Below are positions 24,901 to 33,600 of a stretch of DNA of 41,772 nt, one piece after another (within the stretch, counting starts at the first letter, position 1; every line of letters starts with the position of its first letter). Location: IMG/VR virus record IMGVR_UViG_3300020563_000007, positions 1 to 41,772 of that record. One strand, given 5' to 3'. The notes beneath the pieces are model-generated. The model was not told the DNA's origin, searched no databases, and saw nothing but the letters and a program-made list of their open reading frames with translations. Origin of the DNA: a virus. The position numbers were made by a program, and so were the translations under genes.

Positions 24901-26025
24901 TACATCTAAGATTGTTGTTCCTGGAAAATCAATATCATATCCTCTAACATAAGCTTTTCCTGGAGAAATTTTTACGCAAACTAAGTCATCAGATGGGGTA
25001 TTATTTTGCTCTGTTTTTTGATCAGAATTATAAATTCCACCATTGGATAACCTATCATTTAAAGATTCTGCTAATTCAACGCCAAAAGCCCCAACGGAAT
25101 AATCTCCAGATTCTTCAAAAGTTCTCTTTGCGAAATAATCTTTGATTATTGAATATGTTGATTTATCCTGCAGTTTTTTAATTTCACCATTATCAATTCT
25201 TACTAGTTCAATAAAATTCTTATCATCAAAATCTGTTAATACTTTTTTTGCTAAAACAGTTGAAATTTTTAATCTATCTGCTCCAGGAGCGGCATAGTTG
25301 GAAAATCCACGAGCATTATCATAAAGGGAAGAATCATCGCCAGAAGAAATTAATTCTTCAGAAATATTAAATCCAACTCTATATGAAGATGAATTTGAGT
25401 ATGGATCTAATATAATAGTGTCTTTTTGTACTTGTACAAAAGTTCCTCTAATAAAATAAACACCCTCACTAACATGAACGGCTGAGGATACTGAAGTTGC
25501 ACTGCTATCTACGCAAGAAGCAAAACTATCACCAACCTGGAGAGTTGTATTGCCATATGTTATAGATTCTTGAAGAATTAGAGTTTCCCCATCATTAAAT
25601 GGTGCTGGTTCTAAATCTATATTTGCGTTTATATATTTTACATATATTGTAGGATATTCAATATCTAAATCTGGTGGAAGTAGAATCTTTTGTACAGATG
25701 CAGTTACTCCAGATTCAGCACCTGTGATTTTTTTACCAACAATACTATTCAAATAAATTGAAATATCAATTCCAAAATGTTGTGGGTTTAATTTGACTGC
25801 ATTGTAAAGTCTATCATATGTGACTCCACCAGGAATCACCATTGATCCATCTTTGAAAATATGACTACCAAAAGATTCAATTTGATTCTGTAGAATAGAC
25901 TGTAGAGTCGTTAATTCTCTAGCTTGTACAGGATATCCTGGTTTAAATAAGACACGATAAAAATTATCATTCTTATCAAAATCATCATAATATGGATTGA
26001 TATTTAAATTAGTTTTTTGTGGCAT
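18937..26025 (-). CDS. DUF4815-family baseplate protein, 2362 residues
   Basis: A large virion protein in the region of T4 genes 9-10. Its N terminus matches DUF4815 proteins of marine T4-like phages: NINPYYDDFDKNDNFYRVLF, KPGYPVQARELTTLQSILQN, and SHIFKDGSMVIPGGVTYDRL (first 75 residues), continuing through KVKPGKAYVRGYDI-like text near residues 345-370. The middle holds YSLDKGQKEQYYDYSRIV and RKLLIIFDKYVVPSNDTGDF. A proline tract P1535-P1540 followed by NRGGGKDPLAQSF links to a conserved beta domain (about 1545-1660). The C-terminal part has two GxGY-type repeats, an RGVDGT module (about 1960-2020) and a final lectin-like domain ending near SIKIVMSG. T4 gp10 is 602 residues, and direct homology is not visible. 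It probably forms outer baseplate or pin structures (inference). Confidence 0.85.
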   Translation of the reverse strand: MPQKTNLNINPYYDDFDKNDNFYRVLFKPGYPVQARELTTLQSILQNQIESFGSHIFKDGSMVIPGGVTYDRLYNAVKLNPQHFGIDISIYLNSIVGKKITGAESGVTASVQKILLPPDLDIEYPTIYVKYINANIDLEPAPFNDGETLILQESITYGNTTLQVGDSFASCVDSSATSVSSAVHVSEGVYFIRGTFVQVQKDTIILDPYSNSSSYRVGFNISEELISSGDDSSLYDNARGFSNYAAPGADRLKISTVLAKKVLTDFDDKNFIELVRIDNGEIKKLQDKSTYSIIKDYFAKRTFEESGDYSVGAFGVELAESLNDRLSNGGIYNSDQKTEQNNTPSDDLVCVKISPGKAYVRGYDIDFPGTTILDVEKPRDLETVTSASIPFEMGNLVKVNNVRGCPFVGLNNNNNYVDLQTYRKTSNNAASGETIGRARVYSFSANSDYVNESSAFNLYLFDIQTYTKITLNELVFSGFCPATSYIRGLSSGASGYLVQAPGPSGTTGIYLSQTSGNFIVGEQVLINESSEYRRSIVAVETNSIKDIKSVYQSYTTASGITTDFSADTILDRKIPTGFSITDTITVNSIGIATCAGKTFSGISTNTIIRYQRPGFTTETYNRVTAVSTDLQYLYLTGVSTVFGVCDGGVPGSGTVDATFTIGLPKVQNEDNAFLYAKLSSPNVSTVDLNSSTVTIVKQVNGQSTSPSGNLSLNTNTLGFSSAFFEPYDSDRYSIIYNDGAVEQLTSDQVSLSANNSQINFTGLRSGIGSVTVNTTIKRQAVKSKRKDYIRSAQIIVSSTSSGVSTSISGLSTSPYYGLRVEDREISLNVPDAVKLIAVYESLSTSTPTLDTLQFVSGLGLDINAIIGEKITGSESGSVAQIVNKPSSTDIQFVYLNSNKFVVGELVTFSESNIQSSIQAITSGSYLNITDRYSLDKGQKEQYYDYSRIVRNRGTVSPSRKLLIIFDKYVVPSNDTGDFYTVNSYDKERYTKDIPILANNTRASDVIDFRPRVSDFTSTSSSPFDFSSRTFGSSSVNTNLVVSPNESSILGYKYYLSRVDKVVLDKQGNISVVKGTSSTPPKEPVNVEEAMTIATISYPPYLYNVKDASINLIDNRRYTMRDIGKLEDRIETLETVTSLSLLELNTKSLQIQDADGLSRFKSGFFVDDFSDNGRMDLTNFDSKSDVDTESKELKTPTDFYSLKLEPALSDSINSDTADFSSNLALLDPNVKKTGDLITLNYEEKEWIQQPLASRVENVNPFQMVEYIGRVILSPASDNWVRNVYVPGGTRTITGGWNGSYIDNVLISSEPDTYMRSRNVQFASGGLKPLGRYYPFLDGISGIDVVPKLLEIEMQSGTFSVGETVDGFVGASKLITFRTSRPDHKSGPYLTPTTTYNSNPYNTSLSLSTQYSASATVLNIDIASLSEEVLGKYSGYVTSGMTLVGQTSGATCIVSNIRLVADTFGDLIGSFFIRDPLTTPPPSIRIQTGSRTFKLTTSSTNATPLPGSLLISSGETTYSASGIVDTYRQDTVIVRTPPPPPPNRGGGKDPLAQSFTVDETGAFLTAVDLYFASKDENEKCYVEVRDVELGTPTDRLVQDFARVILEPSQIGISSDASVATKVTFPSPIYLQPQREYAIVVLAPTTNNYELWVARMGEKTVNGQNLPDAESVMVTKQYIGGSLFKSQNGTIWTASQFEDLKFKLYKAKFTSQSGSAFFYNPKLEVGDSNIQKLIPDSIRIFPRKINVGITTVYLNSIKQQLVPGKRVKASTSLANGYIERVGGGVSFTGITTISTGAGYSGGSYPNVRLYPITGNGSDLIAQSVSFFNTGKLNQVVINTTGIATGKGFSVGDVVGVVTADVGNSGTGARLSISGIDGYDTLYLTNVQGDNFLLGGSLQVYTNDTTQVSYANTVVITSTAVGGQYSGNVLEVTQFNHGMTSNNNKVTISGVKPNTNPTSLTVDLDITDTTISLANTTGFSRFEGITTAFGYLKVNNEVIYYNSIGSGVLGIATRGVDGTAIRKHYVNDPVYKYEIGDVSLTRVNKTHDMSSDATLRSLNDIDSYNIEIDRGSRSTGESQLNFSLESQVGGDDISVSQNIQYNSIIPQFNVITPGQSSSVSGSIRTVSGTSAGGSEVSFLDNGFEAVQLNQINDLSSPRIVCSRINETTRLTTLPKNRSLTVNVSMKSNDPNLSPAIDTQTAFVALGRNRLNNPILDYANDSRVNQLSGDPHSAIYVSQRVNLSQPATSLKVFVSAYRDSSADFRVLYRLFKADSSEIAQSYNLFPGYDNLTDTNNDGFGDTIVNEANNNGKPDKLVRSSRENEFIEYQFSVDDLEQFTGYSIKIVMSGTNEAKSPKFKDIRAIALA

Positions 26026-26027
26026 CT

Positions 26028-27602
26028 TTAAAATTCCAGGATAATTTTAACGTCTTCTTTTTGTCTAGAATTTCTTGAAACAAGAGGTCTATTATCTAAG
26101 TAAATAATATCCCCTGTTCCTTTATTTATCTCAGATGCTGCAAGACCATTTGTAAATTGTATTCCAAGATTTATATTTTTATTTCCAGTTGGATTTGTAG
26201 TGATTCCAGTATATCCAGTATCAACAGAACCAGAGAACCCATCAGTAGTGGTTATTGTTCCTCCAGATGATGAGAATTCGTATCTTCTACCTAAGCTACT
26301 AACTCCAACATAATCCTGCTGATCATAAGTTGATGGGTGGTAGAATAAAGATCTATCTGTAAAGTATTTGATTACTTTAGTCTCTTCATCATATGAAGCA
26401 ACATAACCAACCGCAGTAACATTATTACCATCAACAACTACACTTTGGGATATTTCTTTTCCAATCGTTAAATAATTTTCACCACTGATAGTACCATCAT
26501 TTCTCAACTTAATCGCATTTGTTGCAGAAAATTGACTTTCATCATAAACATTAGTTGAATTGACTCTTAATGGATTTTTTACAACTGAAACTTGGGCAAA
26601 TGCAGTATCAGTTGGAAAATCTTTATTTGAATCATCAAATCTAGCATAAAGCAATACTCTATCAGTCCCTAATTCCTTATAGATATCATATCCATGACCT
26701 CTAGATGGTGGAATAATTGGAATTAGTTTTGCTGGGTTGCTGATATTACCTGCTGGTTGTAGAGGTCCCAAATCTACCATAGCATAAGTATAATTCTTTC
26801 CTCCAGCAGATACAACAGCAGAAGTTATTTTTCCACCACTATCTACTGAAATAACTGCTTTACCACCAGTTCCATCTCCAACTATATTTACTTCACCTGA
26901 ACTATAATTTTGTCCAGGGTTATCGATATAGATTTTTTTAATTTGATTTTCATTAACAGTGGAATCACCGTTTTCTCTGACAGATTGGATTTGGGAATCT
27001 GTACTGGTGCTCCAATTTGAAGGAACAGAAATATATTCTGTAGAATCAAATTTTATAATATCACTTGGGGATACAGTAAATAAGTATTTCCAGGTATATC
27101 CATCACCACTATTTCCAGCTACTGATGGTTCTAAATCAGTAAAAAGTGGTTCATCTTGAGATGCATTTCCAGTTGTATTGATTCCACTCGATCCATTATC
27201 AATGCAAATATAGACTCTATAATCACTATTCATTACATAATAATTTGCATCGTATAAACGACTTGATGAAGTTACTGGAGATAGGTTTGTTGTGCTATAA
27301 TCATGTCTGTAGATTTCATATCTGCTTCCTCTAGTCCAATCAATTCTCCTTACCAATCTCCTAACATTTGAAGAAGTAACTTTTTTCCCAAAGAGAGAAG
27401 TATCTTGAACATGGGACAAATAACTAAAATTATCTGTTGGGGTTTCTACATTATCATTCCAGTTAGTCACTCTACCAAAACCGACTTGTGTTGGGTTTGG
27501 CAGTCCAACAACAATGTAATAGGAATTATTGGTACTATCTACCGATTCAACAAAATTGTTTGCATTTAATATTCTAAATTGATCAGTTATAATTGCCGAC
27601 AT
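26028..27602 (-). CDS. gp8: Baseplate wedge protein gp8
   Basis: Baseplate wedge subunit: in T4 a dimer joins gp7 and gp10 within each wedge. The 524 residues compare with 334 in T4. N-terminal blocks fit gp8: FRILNANNFVESV, NSYYIVVGLPNPTQVGFG, DWTRGSRYEIYRHDYS, YVMNSDYRVYICIDNGSSGI and SGDGYTWKYLFTVSPSDIIKF (about 165-185). The extra length includes two GxGY-like repeats (PGQNYSSGEVNIVGDGTGG and GGKNYTYAMVDLGPL, about 228-280), the same module that expands gp14. The C terminus NRPLVSRNSRQKEDVKIILE is typical of cyanophage gp8. It has its own exact late box in the 31-base gap upstream and no strong Shine-Dalgarno sequence. Confidence 0.93.
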   Translation of the reverse strand: MSAIITDQFRILNANNFVESVDSTNNSYYIVVGLPNPTQVGFGRVTNWNDNVETPTDNFSYLSHVQDTSLFGKKVTSSNVRRLVRRIDWTRGSRYEIYRHDYSTTNLSPVTSSSRLYDANYYVMNSDYRVYICIDNGSSGINTTGNASQDEPLFTDLEPSVAGNSGDGYTWKYLFTVSPSDIIKFDSTEYISVPSNWSTSTDSQIQSVRENGDSTVNENQIKKIYIDNPGQNYSSGEVNIVGDGTGGKAVISVDSGGKITSAVVSAGGKNYTYAMVDLGPLQPAGNISNPAKLIPIIPPSRGHGYDIYKELGTDRVLLYARFDDSNKDFPTDTAFAQVSVVKNPLRVNSTNVYDESQFSATNAIKLRNDGTISGENYLTIGKEISQSVVVDGNNVTAVGYVASYDEETKVIKYFTDRSLFYHPSTYDQQDYVGVSSLGRRYEFSSSGGTITTTDGFSGSVDTGYTGITTNPTGNKNINLGIQFTNGLAASEINKGTGDIIYLDNRPLVSRNSRQKEDVKIILEF

Positions 27603-27621
27603 TTTTAAACGGTTTTCTTTC

Positions 27622-27629
27622 TATTTATT
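27622..27629 (-). promoter_or_regulatory. T4-type late promoter box (AATAAATA) before gp8
   Basis: The minus strand reads AATAAATA, an exact NATAAATA match, in the 31-base gap between the giant gene and gp8, 19 bases before the gp8 ATG. The expected leader is short. Confidence 0.72.
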
Positions 27630-27633
27630 AAGG

Positions 27634-30600
27634 TTAATCTGGTAGAATTTTTCTAATAGCTCCATTATCTCTCAATCCATACCCTCTTCTTTGAATTGTT
27701 GGGAACGTTGATAGTCCAGAATTAATTGTTCTTCCAGATACACCAATAGATATTGGATTACTTGCTCTGGATAGAGAAGATAATCTACCCCATGAATAAT
27801 ATCCATTAGGATTATAAATTGATGTTCCTAATGTTTGGATTCCAGTTGTCACTGTATTAGATCTGATATTACAAACAATTTCATTCAATGCTGGTAAAGC
27901 ACTTACTCTGTAAATGTTATCAACGTATTGAGTTCCTACACCAATAACATCATTATTATTTGAATAAATTGATGTAACTCCACTACCAACATTTGTACCA
28001 GATACAAATATATGATATCCAACTTGAAGATCAGTATATGCATTAACAAAGAACTTGAGTGCAAGGGCAGTTCCAATTCCAGCGGTAGTTGTAATTCCAG
28101 TTATGATTCCAGAGAAACCTTGAACTATAGAAATATCTTTTACTAGTTCTGAAATTACTTTTGGTTGTTCAACGAGAATTTGTGGTGGATTCGTGCTTGT
28201 ATAACCAAATCCAGGTTTTACCAAAGTTACTGAAGACACAGAACCATTTACAATTGTTGCAGTAGCACTTGCAATTGAAGTAGAATTTTGTGGTCCAGCA
28301 GTTGTGCCAACACCAACTGAAGATCTCTTAGGAGCTGAAAACTTAACAGAAACTGTTGCAGTTGTGTATCCAAATCCCGCATTGGTTATCGTTAATCCAG
28401 ATATAGTACCAGCGACTGATACTGTTGCAGAAATTGCAGCAGCAACTGGAGACTTATCTTCAATTATTAATGCATCAAATGATGGAATGTTAATACTGGA
28501 TTCATCCTCTTCATAATTAAAGAATCTAGCGTTATCGACAAATATTTCATTATCTCCAGATTGAATTGTTTTAATAACTCTTGCTGTTGGATAAATTTGA
28601 CCCTCTAAAGAATCCCTATCTTTATAAACAATATCACCATTAATAATTAAGTCTCTTTTCTGCTTAGACCAATCTATAGAGCGATAATTAAATTCATCAA
28701 TTCCAATATTTTGATAAAGATCTGTCTCTAGTGTATCTGAAGTTGGGATATCATAAACAGTTCTTTGAGAAATTTGAGACAATGACGTTGAAATTCCATT
28801 TGCCCTATTAACAAATACTGAATCTCCAATTTTTATCGTCTCTAAAATATCAGTCTGTTCGCTATCAACACCTCTAGTTCCATTATAGAAGAATATGGAA
28901 ATATTATCTTCAACTTTAGGTGCTGAAATAAACTGAATTGAAGAACCACCATCAAATATATAAGCAGATTTTGGTTCTTGTAATACACCATTTAAGAATA
29001 CTAGTAAGACAGCATCTAAATCTATGAGTGCGGAATCATTATTTTTCTCATCTTTTTCAAAACTCACTAGCTCGGAATTGTATCTGAGTGGGAATACGGA
29101 GCGAGTTCCATTTTGAAGTGGTTTAATTGAATCAATAAAGTCTAATTGTCCAAATTGCCATGATGCAAATTTATCATAATAAACATCAAGGACTGTTAAT
29201 TGAAAATCTGCTACTGGAGAAACCAAACCTTTCGCGGTAACTAGACCAACTGGTTTAAATACATCTCCAATTTCAAATGCATATCCAGGTCTATTAATAA
29301 TGAATTTGGAAACTTCAAATAGTGATCCTGGCGCGATAGTTCTTGAACCAGGTATTGTTCCTAGACCGACAGCATATGTTACAATACCAACAAATGTTGT
29401 GATTGCTGAGGCAACATCAGCACAATCTCCAGGGTTATATACTCCAGGTAATTCAGAAATATCACCTTCAATAGTATAATCAAAGACTTGAGTTTCACTA
29501 GAGTACCCACCAATGGTTATAGACTCATTTCTCATGGCTTGAATTGCCATATCTCTTGCTTGTTGGAATGCATAGATTGATTCTGCTTCCTCTCCAGCAA
29601 GGTACGCATTGTCGATATAAATCTTACCAGCATCATATACTGAGTCATTACCACCATATTGGAGATTGTATGTAATACACTCTAAAACATCAACAATATC
29701 ATCAATACAATTTTGATTTCCACCTGGAACTGTAAATGCTGGGAATGCCGCTAACATTCTACCTACAGCAACTTCACCAATTAACGTCTTATTTGCAAGA
29801 ATCAATCTTGCAGCATCTGCATTTCTTCCAGAAGTTATTGGATTTGAATTTGGACCGACTTCTAAAGAAATTAATGCATTTAGTCCAGTAGTGGTAGTAG
29901 ATCCAATTCCTAATCTAGAAACCCCAGTGATTTGTAGATTTTCATAAGTTGGTTCGGAAACTAAAATATCAGGATTTGCTGTATATCCATTTCCACCAAC
30001 AATAACAGTAAATGATAGACTTCCACCAGCTCCAACATTGGCTCTAATTGAAGCTGCTACTCCAGTATGTCCAGGTTGATAAACACTAACACCAATTGCT
30101 GTAAGTCCATTATATCCAGATCCAAGAATATCTGTACTACCCAATCCAACAGATACAATCGAACCACCTGCACCAACCACAGCAGTCACAGAAGCACCAA
30201 CAAGGGGTGCAAAACCTAATCCATTTGTTGATCCAAGAGAAACAATCAAACCGCCTCTTGGGAATTGATTTTGATTTACATCCGAAATAGATGTAACTTT
30301 TGTTCCATCAGTAGATGTAATACCAGTAAATGTTATACTGGATATTCCAGCACTTTCTCCATATAAGAAATTATTACCCGCATTATTTACAGTTGTTGGT
30401 GTCTGGAATAATCCATTGATTAAAACTAATCCACTTCCAGTCTCAATACCACTAGTATTGACGCCAGCAATAGTAAGTCTAAAAGTCTGCCCAATACCAG
30501 TGAAGTCTTGGGAAATATCATCATATATTAAATTATTTTCATAATTTTGTCTTAAGAAAACTCTACCATTAAATTTAGAAAATGGTCTTGGAAGTCCGCT

Positions 30601-33600
30601 ATCATCTAAAGTTACTAATCCACTTCCTTTTGGTGGATCTGTAAAGAATACTTTGTTTCCAACAATGTTGTAAGAACCTTTATAAACTCTAGCTGTTGAA
30701 GCATCCATATGACTGGTAGCTACTGTACCAACAAATCCCCTTTCAACATTGACTAATTTAATCATGCCCGTAGATATTGGACCAGTGCTGGTAGTTCCTA
30801 GTCCAACTCCAGCGACTTTCATATACTCATCTTCAACTCTAATAATATCACCAGTCACAATTGAAGAAATTCCACTGATTGAGAAAACAGTTTCTCCTGT
30901 TCCAATGAAACCACCATTACCATCAACTGTATATACTATTGGGGTCCAAGCGAGTGGAGACTGAATGACATCATCAACTGCAATTATGGTTTTTTCATTT
31001 TTCTTAACCATCTCAAATATATGTGCATTTCCACTACCTAAAGTCGTGAAAGTTACAGAAATTCCAGCGGTTGCATATTCTGGTCTTGTTGCAATTCTAA
31101 ATTCGGTGTTATTATCTTTAATAGCCCACACTCTATATGGAAGTCTGTTTGTCACTACTCCAACAGAATCTGCAGTTAAACCAATGCCAACAGGCGCAGA
31201 AGAAACTCCAGCAATAGTAGAACCAGGTTTATAAATTAAAGCTTCTCCAGTACTAAAGAAGTGATTTGGAATTGTGAATTTACCTGTTGCTGGGTTTAAA
31301 ATTGAACTATCTTGAGGATTAAATTCTTTTGTAAAAATTGGAGTGTTATTATACTCTAGTTCAAATTCCGTTTTATTGATTCTCTTACTATTAAATGAAT
31401 CAAATAATCCTATTCCGATACTTTGTGTTCTATTAAATCCATAGGTTATTTCTGGGTAAGAATTTTCTAAATCTAAATCGGTATAAATTATTTCATTATA
31501 TGACTTAATAGTAACTATACCAGTTACTGATGCATCTGGGAAAAATCTTACTCGAACATTGCCAGATGAAATATCTGCACCAAAAGTACCAATACCCGTG
31601 GTACTTCCAACCGATAAGAAAGGATACTGTGTAGAAAATACATCGGTTCCATCGGCATTGATTGTTAGTATCTGATGTAGTGCATATGTTGAACCATAGC
31701 TAACACTAACTAAAGATTTGATTGATGTAATCTCTGAGGATGTACATGTTAGGATAGTTGTAACACCAGTACCAACAACATAATTGGATTGGTATTTTGC
31801 ACTTCTCTCCGTACCTTCTGGTTGGAAATCATTTATAAATCTAATTGTTCCAATTCCAGCAGATGTTGAACCAAATCCAACTGCATTAGTTAATACTCTA
31901 ACTTGAGACGTAGTTGGATTTGTATATTTTAATGTTAATGTCCCACCCACTAAAGAAGCATCAAATTCTCCAAAATCATTAAAAGATATTCCTTCAGAAG
32001 AATTAGAATCAAAGTAATAATCTGCTAGATAAGTATTTGTTCCATCATGACTCAAATAAACTTCCACAAAATTCATTGTATTATCATTCAAGTTAGAAAT
32101 ATGGAACATTGAATGGACAGCATCATATTGATTAGCTGGATATTCAAAAATAGTTGCAGTAGAACCAGCAGAAACTAAAGTATTTGTAGATAGGTTTTTA
32201 ACCAGACCAATAGAAGTTGATGCAACTCCAACAACATTTGGATTTAAAACTTCCTTAATAAATTTTATGTCATAATCAGTATCATATGGATCATTTGGTG
32301 TAAATCTCAGGGAAAGAACATCAAATGTATCAATATTTCCAGTTACATCAGCAAATTCCTCTTCTTTCCATATAGTAGTTAATGCATCAGTTTCGAATCC
32401 AGGAGAGAATGTTATACCAAGTCCAGTATTTGATAAATATCCCTTTCTTAGAGTAAATACTGATTCCTGGTTATTATCATACATCAGCAATAATTCATAT
32501 AGTGCTATTTGAGTTCCTGAGGTATTTCTAATCTGAACTAAGAATCTTGCAAAGGAATCTGTATATTCATCCAAATCAATAAATGTATCTGATACATTTT
32601 CTTTATTTGTAAATTGATCGCTAACATCATCTATTGATAGAACTCTATTTGTTTTGCAAATCAAACCATCTACAAACTTTTTATTAAAAGTCTTTAAGAA
32701 CTTAGATGTCCCATTTTGAGTAGAAGTATCTTTTGATAATGCAAATCCGTAGATTGTATCAACTCTCTTATCTTCACTTACATCATAAATTATTAGACCA
32801 TCTACAGAAGTAGATCCGATCGAGACTTTTTTATTAGATATAATTTCAGTATCTACAAAGTTTTTAAGTCCAGTTGTATGTAAAAGTCTATTGATTGTAT
32901 CAATTGAGTCTTTATATTGGATTGTACTCTTTACAGAATATGAGAGATTTTGGTAATAGTCATTATCTGGTAAAACCTGAATATCATTATTTAATTGCCC
33001 ACTATTTGTTTTCCAACCAAGAGAAGCAGTTACTCCATATCCAACATTGAATTTACCTCTACTATGGATAATTTCCGAAATAGTTCCCACAGAACCAGAT
33101 TCTGTTCCCCTAACAATGTCAGATTCTTTAAATGAATCTCTACCAGATATTTTGATATAATCTTTTAGAACTGCAGAAATGTAAAGATCTGAAGGTAGAT
33201 TATTTAAATATAAATTCTCCCCTACTAAAAATTCAGTTCTCTTTTGATTTACTTTGAATTTTGGATAGTTTGAGTATTTTGTAATTGTCGCATAAGAACC
33301 TTGTATTGTATCAGCAATTCCTGGATTTGCTGTATATCCAGATAGATTAAATCTAACTATAGCTGGTATAAGATTTTCATAAGAAGAAACAGTGAAGAAT
33401 GTATATCCATAATCTTCGGAATTAAATCCAGATCCACCTACTCCATTTTTTGTAATACCCTCTACAAAAATTAAGTCTCCCGCATTAAACACGTTAGTCG
33501 TAAATCCAACTAGAGGTGTAGTTAAGAAACAAGTTACTATGCCAGAAGCAGATGATTGTATGGTGGAAATACCGACTCCATTTGAGTTATTAGTCGTAAA

